A stretch of DNA of 64,000 nt from positions 6,324,141 through 6,388,140 of the forward strand of contig JACDOX010000008.1 in the NCBI GenBank assembly GCA_014549065.1. The letters run 5' to 3'. Below, piece by piece: positions 40,401 through 50,800 of the stretch. This stretch comes from Cardinalis cardinalis (lineage: Eukaryota > Chordata > Aves > Passeriformes > Cardinalidae). The stretch's first letter is position 1. Every line of letters begins with the position of its first letter. The notes under the pieces are model-generated. The model was given only the letters and a program-made list of their open reading frames with translations, was not told the origin of the DNA and did no database searches. The position numbers and the translations under genes were made by a program.

Positions 40401-41462
40401 TCACACACCTGCTGAATGATCAAACGATGGGGTCCTTTTACAAGAGTGGTCAGGATTAAAAACAGTGCAGAAAACTCTGGTCCAACATAAAATGTGATGG
40501 ACCGTGAACTACTGTGTTTAGATATGGGAAGAGTTTCTTACACATTTAGTTTCATGCTGAACCATTTCTTTTTAAACCCTGAAATTTTGAGAAATGATTG
40601 AATCTATGAGTAACAGAGATGGATTNCAGCATAGCTGAATTCTTATGAATTTGTATTTTGAAGCCAGACCTCCCTCTGCAGTCATTATGGTTAATTATTA
40701 TTTTCCAGTAATAAGAATGGAGAAATGGGGAGGACTGGTAAAAAAGAAGAAATACTGCACCTTTAGTGGGACCGACAAAGGAGGGAGGCTTCCAANGGTC
40801 TTGCTGACAGCTCTATGTTATCTTAGGCTTGAAGTAACTTTTAGATTTNTTAGATAACAGGAAACTTTTTACTTGCCTGAAAGAAAATGGGCTGCCAGCA
40901 GTGTCTATCATCAAAGTATTTCCCAGATTATCCTGGGCTCAAACACAGATGGAAGGGAATAGGGTATTAGTTCTGGCAGANAAAGCACTGATGTTTATGG
41001 AATACTTATTAATTACATACATGCAATATAGGAAATGCAGACGGCACCCACTGAGGCTCAGTCACAATTATAAGTCCTCGATTATTATTTGAGATCTCAC
41101 AGTGACCGTATATTTAGATCACTCAGCCCTTTCCAGTTTTGATTGAAGGCACCTATGTCCTTTCGGGTTTTGTTCCAAATTCGTGTGCCTCTGTTGGCGC
41201 ACTGAACGCGGCGCAGCCCGAACGACCCCTGGCGCTGTGGATGCGCTCGCTGCCCCGCTCCGCCGCNGGAGGGCCGTGCCCGGGCAGGGCGGCGAGGACA
41301 GCGCGGCACAGCCCCGCCCGCTCGCCCCGACCCGCTGCATGGGGCCGCTCTCCGCGGAAACCGGTGGGGCCTCCTCGGCAACAGCGGGAGCGAGGAGAGG
41401 GCCGGCCGAGGAGCGCCTCCCCGGCTGCGTTACCTGACTCCCCCCGGCGTCCCCGCCTCCAT
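19691..41462 (-). CDS. GANC: Neutral alpha-glucosidase C, complete (24 coding exons)
   Basis: Glycoside hydrolase family 31 enzyme that releases glucose from alpha-1,4-linked ends of glycogen-derived oligosaccharides at neutral pH. No signal peptide is visible, which fits a non-secreted enzyme. Exons: 41434-41462, 40299-40361, 38994-39102, 38337-38464, 37638-37820, 37344-37389, 35925-35991, 34405-34501, 33624-33804, 32631-32784, 32010-32245, 30907-31033, 29853-29932, 28838-28981, 28355-28451, 27872-27973, 27124-27367, 25341-25405, 24735-24811, 23458-23532, 22934-23047, 22286-22398, 20700-20803, 19691-19800. They sum to 2745 nt, 914 residues plus TGA, the length I recall for human GANC. Nucleophile Asp511 lies in WNDMNEPS and acid/base Asp587 in WTGDNTAEW. 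All introns are GT-AG. GANB (ER glucosidase II) would carry a signal peptide; the MEAG start, length and neighbours favour GANC. Confidence 0.96.
21735..21925 (-). mobile_element. CR1 retroposon tail fragment
   Basis: Read on the plus strand the tract has the familiar avian CR1 3'-end phrases in reverse complement: ctcaggttggaagggac, aactccctgctc, gcaggactacc, catttccctgggga and gttccagtgactgaccacc. It is a truncated, mutated copy in GANC intron 22, so the CR1 itself lies on the minus strand, in the same sense as GANC. Edges are approximate. Confidence 0.8.
27124..32784 (-). CDS. GANC: GANC exons 10-17: GH31 catalytic barrel
   Basis: Residues 302-695. Blocks in order: WMSESGIIDVFLLMGP (exon 10); FSLGYHQCRWNYEDE and MWLDIEHTDGKRYFTWD (exon 11); VVIVDPHIKVDPSY and FEGICWPG (exon 12); DFTNPDVRKWYADQFAF (exon 13); FVWNDMNEPSVFKG with nucleophile Asp511 (exon 14); GKERPFVLTRSFFAGS (exon 15); VWTGDNTAEWSYLKISIPM with acid/base Asp587 (exon 16); RWYQAGAYQPFFRGH and REPWLFGE (exon 17). 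The exon 13 donor is a rather weak GTTTGT. Single Ns fall in exons 14 (28889) and 15 (28365). Confidence 0.96.
33624..40361 (-). CDS. GANC: GANC exons 2-9: N-terminal beta-sandwich region
   Basis: Residues 10-301. Recognisable blocks: DEAVDKSNFKKCNQIAFY (exon 2), LYRVLLDSVTLSDENVKFQI (exon 3), VEIYEIEGNIFRLKI (exon 4), VTANPFQVELQSKGE and NGLLYFEHLQ (exon 5), DLGLWQEKFGSFLDIKAHG (exon 7), VGMDFSLHEYDHVYGIPQHT (exon 8), IGIYGSVPLLLAHK and GIFWMNSSETLVDI (exon 9). Exon 6 is only 46 nt and codes a variable Ala/Ser/Glu-rich linker, the least conserved stretch of the protein. This is the galactose-mutarotase-like domain that precedes the barrel in GH31 enzymes. Confidence 0.94.
35250..35297. repeat. 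Perfect 24-bp tandem duplication
   Basis: Two identical copies of a 24-bp unit (gatcactataaaagtctgc plus atgat with the unit ending at gat), 35250-35273 and 35274-35297, in GANC intron 7. No divergence between copies suggests a recent slip. Confidence 0.85.
35565..35595. repeat. Poly-A run followed by GGAAA repeats
   Basis: Fourteen A residues, then ggaaaggaaaaggaaa. Located in GANC intron 7. A similar A14-GGG-A7 tract lies at 5935-5958 in CAPN3 intron 6. Confidence 0.7.
36159..36190. repeat. Short 11-bp tandem repeat, three units
   Basis: gttgtacatat, gttgtacacat and gttgtacaca in a row in GANC intron 6, 43 bp upstream of the CR1 fragment. Confidence 0.75.
36233..36456 (-). mobile_element. 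CR1 retroposon tail fragment
   Basis: Begins agaatcacagaatgacagaa, the reverse complement of the short tandem (ATTCTRTG)-like terminus typical of CR1, and continues through diverged CR1 phrases (gacctcaaaagatcacatgg, gttccagtgag, tctcactgtgaaaaatgtg). It lies in GANC intron 6. It is older and more diverged than the copy at 21735. Confidence 0.82.
41434..41462 (-). CDS. GANC: GANC exon 1: start codon in the CpG island
   Basis: 29 nt coding MEAGTPGGV plus AG of the next codon, donor GTAACG. Joined to exon 2 (T GTC CAA GAT GAG) it reads MEAGTPGGVSVQDEAVDK, aligning without gaps to the human start MEAAVKEEISLEDEAVDK from memory. That exact fit is the reason for choosing this start, since the region is GC-rich and open in several frames. 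Confidence 0.88.
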
Positions 41463-41701
41463 GGCGGAGCTGCCCCAAGCGACCCCCGTGGAGAGAAGGG
41501 ATGGCGACCCGCCGCGCCACCCGGGGAACGCCGCGGGCCCCAANTGCGACCGGGCCGCCGAGTGACACCCGGGGGCGGTGACAGCCCGGGCCGAGCCGAG
41601 AGCGGCTCCGCCCAGCGCCCCTCTAGCCGGCCCACGACGGCCGCGTCCCTCTGCGGGGAGCGGAAGAGGCGCGGCCAGCGCGGCGGCCTCCGTAGGGCGG
41701 G

Positions 41702-41836
41702 ATGGNGGCGGCGCCGCGTTCCGGGGGGCCGCGGCGGCGGCCCGGAGCCGTCCTGCTGCGGCTGCTGGCGGTGCTGCTGCTGGCGGGCACGGCGGGNGCC
41801 GGGCAGCGCTCCAAATGGCGGCTGCCGGTGCTCCTG
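41702..41836 (+). CDS. TMEM87A: TMEM87A exon 1: signal peptide
   Basis: Residues 1-45: a short Arg/Pro-rich start, then a Leu/Val/Ala hydrophobic core (AVLLRLLAVLLLAGTA) typical of an ER signal peptide, then GQRSKWRLPVLL, whose RSKW matches human. Two Ns (41706, 41797) leave residues 2 and 32 unknown. Donor GTGAGT in phase 0. Confidence 0.88.
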
Positions 41837-44800
41837 GTGAGTGCGGGGAGCGGGGCCGGGCCCGCAGCCGCCGGGCCGGCCGGTGTGGCGACGGTCGGAG
41901 CGAACGCGTGCAGGCGGGAGGCCGTGGCTGCTCCGCGCGTCCTCCTCGGGCGGGACGGCTGCGGTCGGGGACGTCTCGCCCAGGCCGCGCCTCTGTGGAG
42001 CCTGACCCGGAGCTGCTGCGGGGGCTCGGGGCCGTGGCTGCCTCCTGCCTTGCTGCCGGGCTTGAGCCCTCTGGGCGGGTCGGCGGTGGCGGCAGGGGAG
42101 AGAAGGCTTGTGCGGGAAATAGTCCGATGGGCGGCGAAGGGAGAGCCGCCCCTGTGAGGCTCGTGGGGAGGGAGGGAANGTCTTGCCCGGCTGGTGCCCG
42201 TTCTCGGCGGGCCCTGTGCGGGGCAGGCCGCCCTACGCCCCCCGTGCGGCCGGGCTGGCGGCCCGCACCGCCGGGCAGCGCCGGGGCCTGGCCTCGGGGC
42301 AGCTGGGCCGCTGCATCTGTGGACCGAGAGAGGTGTGGGCCTTAGGGCAGGTGAAGGGATTTCGGCACTTCTCATAAACCGTAGCGGTTGAATTTGCATG
42401 GAGGAAAGCTGTTCTGCCTCAAAGTCGGTCGGACTTTATCAGGCAGTGAGAGNACTGTGTACTTTATGTGAGGCTTTTGAACCTCAGGAACAAAACTGAA
42501 GAATCATGGTGAATGCTTCTATTGGTTCTTAGAACAAAACTTTTTTTTGTTGGATGGTCCAGACNATCTCATCAGCAAGAAAATGGTAATCATTTCAACA
42601 GATGTCAACGTGAAGTTGATTCCGCTTGTAGATCAAAAAACCCCAAGCCATCTTCAAGAGTATGTTGGAGGGTGGTGAAGCGTGACAGGAAAGTCCAGTA
42701 AGACTGGCTCCAGATTTGACATTTGCTTTCATTACCGTATTGACTTAAAACTCAACATGGAAGATTATGTTTACTTAAGCTCAGTGACATTAAGCCTGAT
42801 GCCAAAAGATTTTATATATTTTTCATCTATTGGTAGCTCTATAGACTATTACTGTATACTTATATAATTTATTAGCTAACTTCAGTACTTCTCCTACCCT
42901 GTTAGGTTAGACAAACACATTCCTGGAATCCTACTATAATCTCGCTTCTTCAGTGAACTGAGGACATTTCACTTTCCCANNTATTTAGAGATAAACAGCG
43001 TGGAGCTAGAAGCAAGGGGGAGGCTTCAGTAGGGTGTCAAACCAAGAGGGAATTTACTTCATTAACTGTACTTNTAATTGGGGATTCTTGTCAATTATGC
43101 TANTTGCTAAACTTAGAAAAGTGCTGAAGCCTTACATNGTGTGTGCGCTACACCATAAGTGCGCCTGGAGCACTGTCAATAAATGGTAACTGCTTTTTGT
43201 CATTTCTAACTTGTTTGGCTTGTGATTTTAGAGCTGATAAGGCATCAAACCCACTAATACCTCTTCCTCTTTTGTGCCTTTGCAGGGGAAGAAGTTTAGC
43301 TTTGGGAAGATTCTCTTCAGCAACACCACCATTTTCCTGAGATGTAAGTGTATACAAAGAATTAACCTGCTCTCTCTGCTTTTTGACGCCCCTCCTGTTT
43401 TAACATTTGGAACTCAAAACACTGTGAAGNGTTTAACTGCACTGGCTCCAGAGACAGCTAATCTAGCACTGCACGAAAGCCACGGCTCTGATAGGGTTGA
43501 GTCTGTTAACAGCCTTGGAGCTTCCCAGTTGTGATCTGCTTAGGTTGTAGCAGAAATGAATGGCTCTATTCATGCTCTTTGTGGAGAGGGCAAGATGGGT
43601 AATGGGAGCACCACTTTGTTTCATATAGTGGGTAACCATGTGTGGGATGTACTGCACTCTGCTGTGAGATGTGCTTTTCCTATCTAAGATTGTTAAATGT
43701 CTGGGAGATCTGGTGCCAGCTGGACAGGGGCTATTTGTATACTGATGGGAATACNGAAGGCAATGTTTTTTGAAGCTTTGTTCCTTTTTAGCTGAGTGCT
43801 TCTGGGTGTTGTGAGGGAATGTTGCACACTGCAGCAGAGCTCTCCTGTGAGGTGTTTTCTCCTGATCCCAATGCATGATTGGGATCATCAAGTTTGTTCT
43901 GTTGAGCAAACGTGTTGGCAGCCTTCTAATTTCTTCTGTGTATTGCTCTTTGCTGATCTGGCCAGGTCTATGGGTTATGTAGGTTTCTGGTCCAAGGAAA
44001 GTTTCTGTAAAATACCCTCTTACCTGTGAACATGAGGACAGCATCTAGATGGCAATAAGGTGTTATAGAAGTGACTAGTTGATTTAGAAAGGTGTGAAAT
44101 CTTTTTTGAACACTTTAGTAGTTGTTTGCACCAGTTTTTACCATGTGGGAAGGCTGTTTAGTCTCTGTACTTGTGATTTTTCAGGTTTAATTTCCAAAAC
44201 TTGCCCTTCTTGGGATAGTTTTTCAAGGAGAGTTTGTTGAAGTGCCTCTTTTGATACCACATGAATCTGAAACAGGAGGGTAGAATTTGAGTGGTTATTA
44301 GAGAAGGTCCATCACTTCTATATTAGGGCTTTCCCACTTGACAAGTGTAACTGACCCACTGAGGTTCGCATCTTGCAGTGAGACAATTGCAAATGTACAG
44401 CTGCAGGATCAAAATTAGAAATCTGCTGCTTGGGAAGAGGAGTGGGGGTAGAAAGGGCATTTTGGTGCTTTGGTAGGTTTTAGGTTTTCTTGCCTAAAGT
44501 TTAATAGAAATAGTGTGTTGTAGTGACATGGCATCTAAGATACAGGTCTCTAAAGTGATGTGTGTGGCAAATCTACTTGTGCCGAGAAAACAGAGAGGTG
44601 GAGCTAAGGCGTGGGAAAAATTATTTGTTGTAGGGCAGATCTGTCAGTAAGAAATCGACCCCCTGCCTCCTGATGTGGAATTGAATTACACTGTACTGTC
44701 AACCTTTAAACGGGCATTAAGCCTTAAAATTCTTTAGTGAAGACACCTATTTTACGTACCGGCGTGATTAAAAGATTGACATGAACTTGGAAAATGAAAG

Positions 44801-47800
44801 AGGAAGGAACAAATGCTGGGAAGCTTCAACTTTGTGATTTTTTTTTTTTCTGCCCACGCTTGTGTGGAAACTATTCTCTTTTTGTTTCCTGTCTCTTGCC
44901 TCTTACATCTGCTGTGTGATGTTTGTGAGGACAAAATGACCATTCTTGCCAAACATGATTGCTCATGGCCTGTTCATGGTTTTCCTGAGCACCTGCATCT
45001 CTTTTTCTCCTTTTTTCCCCCTCTTTTTGATTTTTGTTTCATTTTTTTAAATCTCTATGGCACAATGGTGTCTGATGCTTTCTGCTTCTGACTGGGAAGA
45101 TTGCTGCTGGCATGCAGTGTTGTCAATAATGAATTTATTTTTATCTACTTTTTGAACTGCTGTTCTAGAAGGCATTTAGTTTCTTGTATAGTATCATGAT
45201 AGAAATCCTGCTCTCTGTAAATGAGTACAAAGACTGCATTCAAGTTGAATATTACTGGCTTTTGTTTGAAGGCTGAGGAACTTAAATTTCCATATTGCTG
45301 AATTCAGTAAATGCCATGGATACTTTTTCTGACTTTTGAAGTACTTCCTTTTTAAAGTTTCTGTAATTTTGATGTTTGCAGAAATTGGGAATTGTTCTAG
45401 TGACCTATTTTACCTCTGTGGGTGCTACTGCTGAATATGTAGTTCCCTATTTATTTTTCACAGAGATAAAGGTATTTAAAAGGTGTTTTTGAATCTTATT
45501 TTTTGCTAGCACTTTTTTTGAGATACTCCTCATTTGGTCAGTTCTATCAGAAGAGCCTGTGTCATCAAAGAATTTGGCATCTGCCCCCATCACTGCAGTG
45601 CTTTAGTTTCCTTGTTGTGCCCTCTGCAACATCTAGGGCATATATGCCTTGGAACCTATGTGTGGAACATATATGCCTTGTTTTCATGCTTACCAGAAGG
45701 NGTAATAAAGAAACTCCTTTTTTTCAGTGATTTAGCTTAATTTTTTGGTGTTAGAAACTCAGCTGTTGAGTTTTAGCTGTATGTGTTTTAGTACTCACGA
45801 GGTATAAAGTGGGATTAGTCAATTAATACTTGGTGGCAGGGTTTTCCTTCTAATTGCTTTTTCTGCCTGGTCAGTATGGAAACATTCCTTAGAAGTGTAC
45901 ATGTAAGAAAGTTGTGGATGCATCTCTGATATGAATGTTGCCTGTAAAGTTGTAGGAACTTCTTAGCCACTGCAAGTATCTGTTAACTCAAAAGTGTTTT
46001 GCCATTTGCTGACTGGGGAAACACAAATGTAATCATCTAAATGGCCCTTCCAAGACTTTGAATAGTCACTGCTCATTTTGTGTAAGGGTTGAGCTTGTCT
46101 TAATGTCAGATTCTCTTCATTGGGCCTTAGTTTAAGAATGAGATTTGAAACACAAAACCCCACACAACCTTTCCTGGCTAGGGAGAAAGTCTTGTGTTTC
46201 ACTTTTCATGCATGTTGTTACTAAAGTAAATCACAGAGGAAAGTTGTCTTACTGTTGTTTTAGATAGCATTGCAGCTTTGACAGCATGACCTTGTATGTC
46301 TTTTGGGAGGCTGGTTGTAGACTGGCACAATCTTACCTTCGTTTCCTCGGTGATGGCATTGATATATTTAAATTTTATGTGGAAATGGCTTAGCATTGTC
46401 CTGTTCCTAGCTTTCTCTGCCTGTTACATGTGCTCCTGTCTCTGAAAGGGAGGCTCTTTTTGTGTATTGGAGTCACTGCTGTTCTCCTCATTTGGTATTT
46501 GCAGTTGCTGAAACATCCTTGATTGTCTTCAGAACAAAAAGTTTCCAAATGATCTTCAGCTCTTTAATAGAATTGTATAATGCTATAATGGAATTCTGTT
46601 CACATGCTTCTTTCTTTCACTGAGCAGTAATGAATTACTTGAGAAAAATATTCTATTGTTTTGCTTTCAGTTTCATGTTTAACATTTAATTATGTTGGTT
46701 TTGCACAGAATGAGAGGAGAAAGCTGGAAACGTGGAAGGCAGATAGTGTCTTACGTATCTCATGTTTGATTTTTTTGTTTGTTTGTTTTCTTAGTTGAAG
46801 GAGATGAAAAAGCTTGTGAAGCCTCCCAGGGTTTCAATGTGACTTGGTACTTAAGATACTCTGACTGCTACAATGAAGTCTTCAACTTTGGGGTAAGAAT
46901 TCCATGGGAAAACATAGGTTATGGTTTTTAGAGGGAAGCAGGTTTTGGAAGGAGGGGGTTAGAGATGTCTCTCTTGCATCCACGTTGTGATTTTGGCCTG
47001 AAAGACACATTCTTCCATTAAAAGATAACAAATTTATGGAACAGAATTAAAATTATCCACAACTTGCTGCAATTGCTGACTTTTTTGGGTTTTGGGTCAG
47101 GTGGAAGTGTTCGTCAAAACTGTTTTAAACCCAGGAACTTAAGTGAATACAGTGACTCTAAAATGAGTGAGTTTATGGTATTTGAAAGTATTTGCAGGAA
47201 TGTTCAATGACAGTGAATAGAAAAATTTGAATATTTACATGTTAAGTCTAAATTCTGTTATTTATGGATGCACATGGCAAGGATTAGCAATTTGTGCAAA
47301 ATGTATAATGTTTCTAGCTAATGTAGTAGAACATGGTTGTGCTTTCTATGGTTAATGTTTTTCCATGTTTACTTAAATTATTAATTATGACAGTTGTAAC
47401 TACTAATCTAACACAAGACTGAGTCTTCACTCTTTAAAACGATAATGCAGAGTTTGTTTGTGTAGACTGAAGTTTATTTTTTCTGCTACATCTCTACTTT
47501 TTTATTCTTACTCAAAGCCTGTATACCATNATTTCTATAGTCTTATGTAGTTTTGATGCCTTTATTCTTACTAAATTTGATTCAAGAGTGTGTGCAGAGC
47601 GAAACTATGGAGCTTTCCAGGTCTTGTAGCTGTGTACTGAGATAAACCATTTGAAATACTTGATGCTAACCTAAGTTCTACTCTGTTTGGCAGGATGAAC
47701 AAGCAGATAACTATTTTGGGACTACAGCTGAAGAGCATCCGGGTTGGTCAGGATACTATGCCACTGCTTCTCTCCTCTTTCCGAACTGCTCTGAGCTCTT

Positions 47801-50800
47801 CAGGCCTCAGGTATGGGTAGAAACCTCAGAGTTTGCTCTGCTGTCTTATACAATATATAGAGAAGGTGGTAATTCCTGGTAGATCCGTTGGCATGTTTAT
47901 GACAACCAAGCTGTGATGATGATTTCTTAATTTTCCTTCACTTGTGGCTCGCTCTTCAGCGTTTTGCTCACGGTAGCGAGAGAACCTCAACCAAATCCCT
48001 GTAAAAGTGATGTATAGATCAATGTTCTTTTAGTTTGTGGTTTTGTATTCTGAATTTGTTTCATGTACAGGAGGCTACTGCTAGTTGATTAGAAGTGTCA
48101 GTAGAGTAAAAATCCCACTAAACTTGAATCAATAAAGGACTGGCATTTATTAGTCGAATAATGAAAATGAGCGTTGAAAAATGAATTACTTAAGCACTCA
48201 TGGAATAGGAGTGCTAGAATATGTTAGAAAAAAATCAAGTAACAGCAAGAAGACAATGCAAAATTAGCATNGGGAAGTAATGTGCAGACATCAGCTCTAC
48301 ATCAGCTGTGTATCAGCAGACTGATGATAATACCAGTGTAATTTGCTGTCTTTATTTAATGGTATACTTAAAAATTGAAGGCAAATTACAGAGTGTTCCG
48401 TCTGTGTTCAGCCATTCCTCACGTAGACGAAAGATTATGGACAGAAGATACTGGGAAATATCTCATAACTATTGAACCTAGTGTTGTGGGTTGATTTTTG
48501 GTATTTTTGGTTGTTTGNGTTTTTTAATTAAGAAAAAAGACTAATGCCTGAATATGGCTTTTAATAATCTATTTGCATGCCTCTAATTCCTTTGATGTGT
48601 GAAGATGGCTTGAAAGGTTTTCAAAAAGAAAGAAGAAAAATGATGATGCATGCTTTTCCTGTTTTTACTTGGTTTTGCAGCAGAGATATTGTGAGTTTAC
48701 CTGTGTAATGGGCATCCTAACTAAACATGCTTGTGAAAGTCTTTCAGGTTTTAAAAGTCTTTAAGTTTTCCTCCAATGCCTCTGGAAAGTCTNTGGAATT
48801 CTTAACAATATGTTCTTGTCAGATACTAATTTCTGAAGTTTCACAGCAGTTTCTGCTCTAAATGGTTCAGCTTTATCCTTGTGGTATAGCAGTTTCACTA
48901 GATTTCGAGTCACCATTGTTCAGGAGAGTTAAAAGATTTTTGATCTCTAATAGGCACTCGCTCATCCAGGGACTTACTTTTGCATAGATTAAGGCAGAAA
49001 TCTCAAAACTCCGTATCTGTTTGTGGTGAATTAATCATGTGATGGGGATACACAACTGATTGATGTTTCAAAAAGAAAATTAACTTCATACTGTCATGTC
49101 TGGTTTCTAAAAATAGATACCTGTTATTTGAGGGGAGGAAAAGTAACTCTCAAATTACAAAGCATTAAGTATTCAAGACTTCTTGCATAAATGGACAATT
49201 GTTTGATTTAGAAAAATGAAAGCTCTCCAATACAGCTGTTTGAAGAATAATGAAGTTTATTGGNAGCTGTTCTGATAATGTCATGTTAAAGTGTGAAGTG
49301 CCTATAAGTGTTGAAGTGCCTATAAAGTGTCTATAAATTATTTACCTTTCTTATATCTTGCAGATTTTCTATAAAGAATTTGTTCGTCCAGAGCCTCTCT
49401 CGCCTGAGAAACAAGAGGTAATTTTCTTTTCCTTCTAATGAGGCAGTGTAATCATGGAAAAGGTAATTTTGGCATATTTAATTATTAATTTTTCTATGTT
49501 TTTTATTTTCTCCCTAAGGGCTTAAAAGATAAGAAGGAGAGTGCAGGAAATCACACAATGGTGACAGATAAAACTGTATGTATACTGAATTTAGGCATGG
49601 CTTGTAATTCAGCAGTCTTATTTTGTTTTTGTTTGCTTTTTTNAAATTTATGTTTCTTTGTGTAAGAACTTGAGGTAGCATATTCTCTGGTTTTTTGACG
49701 CCTGGAATTTTTTAGCTTGAAACTAGGTAGTGCTGGAAAACCAGAAAACAGCGTAACTGCTTCTTCTGTAAGTGAAATACAGAACTGATACCATTCAAAC
49801 CGATGGTATAAATTAAAAANTAAATTTCTTTTTCCATTGTAATTTAAAATAGTAATTTAAATTATCTTCTTTAAATGATNACTAGTCCTTACAGAATATG
49901 TTTGGTTTTGTCTTCAGTCAGTTTTTGAGACATTATATACTTAAAANGTTGACTGATTACTTCTGATTTTAAATTCTGTAGTATTTTTATTATATATTAT
50001 ATTACTAGGAACATTTCTCAAAATAACTTCAAATTTAATGTCCTGGATGCCAAGAAAGAAAATGTATTTTACTCCTTGTGTACATAAGGGGCCATTTATT
50101 ATAAAGCTAAAACACAAGTAGAAGTAAAGAATCAATGCAGGAAGAAAAGGTGGCATTTCAAAGGCAAAATTTGTGTATATAAATTTATCNATTTTCTTTC
50201 CAGTTTACTATGTTTCTAAGTTTTATGTTTTGTGAATATTAGCATAAACTCTTTTTTTTGGTAATATATATATAATATTCTATTTGCCTTGCATCTTGTA
50301 GTCAAGAGGTTTCTTAAAAGAAATGCATGCTCTTGTTACTGTCTTTCTCTTGGAGAGGCCTTTATAAAAAAATCTTTGTTGCAGTTCTGCAGTAGTCATG
50401 GGACTGGCATACATGTAGATAGTGTAAGTTTTAACTTTAAAGCTCTTAGTAAATACTGCAGTTTCTGAGCAGTCTAGAGCTTCTTCAGTTGTGGAATTAG
50501 CAGTTTTGTATGCTGGAACTCAAAGATACCTCTGATTTGATATATGGTGCAAATATTTATCTGGACAGGGTTCCTCAGTTAGTTCAGTGCCAGGATTTGA
50601 GCTTTGCAGGTANGAGAGCTGTTGCAGGGACTGTAGTAGTAGTGTCCATAGGAAATGGCTACTGTGGAAATCTTTTACAGCTAAGCTACTTCTGTATTAT
50701 GCTATAGGATTCAGCCTTCACCAGGGAGATGAGTTCTGTAGCTCTGCAGTTCCCAAGCAGTTGACTTCAGCAGGAATCTCTGTGGTGATCCTAAAGCTTT

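Larger units (their letters stand above)
41180..42340. promoter_or_regulatory. CpG island with divergent GANC/TMEM87A promoter
   Basis: A sharply GC- and CpG-rich block in otherwise AT-leaning DNA. It contains the GANC start codon (minus, 41462) and the TMEM87A start codon (plus, 41702), only 239 bp apart, and extends across TMEM87A exon 1 into its first intron. No TATA box is visible. Motif-like sequences are an ETS-like GCGGAAGAGG (41660-41669) and a YY1-like CAAATGGCGGC (41812-41822) inside TMEM87A exon 1. The head-to-head layout suggests one bidirectional housekeeping promoter. Confidence 0.8.

Noticed and set aside
41119..42399. Several overlapping open frames of 150-258 codons on both strands
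   Set aside because: Products are Gly/Ala/Pro/Arg-rich and exist because the CpG island has few stop codons. Only the short GANC exon 1 and TMEM87A exon 1 frames fit the neighbouring exons.
43463..44044. 193-codon minus-strand open frame in TMEM87A intron 2
   Set aside because: No family similarity and a composition rich in His, Thr, Ser and Arg typical of a chance antisense frame; no promoter or splice context.
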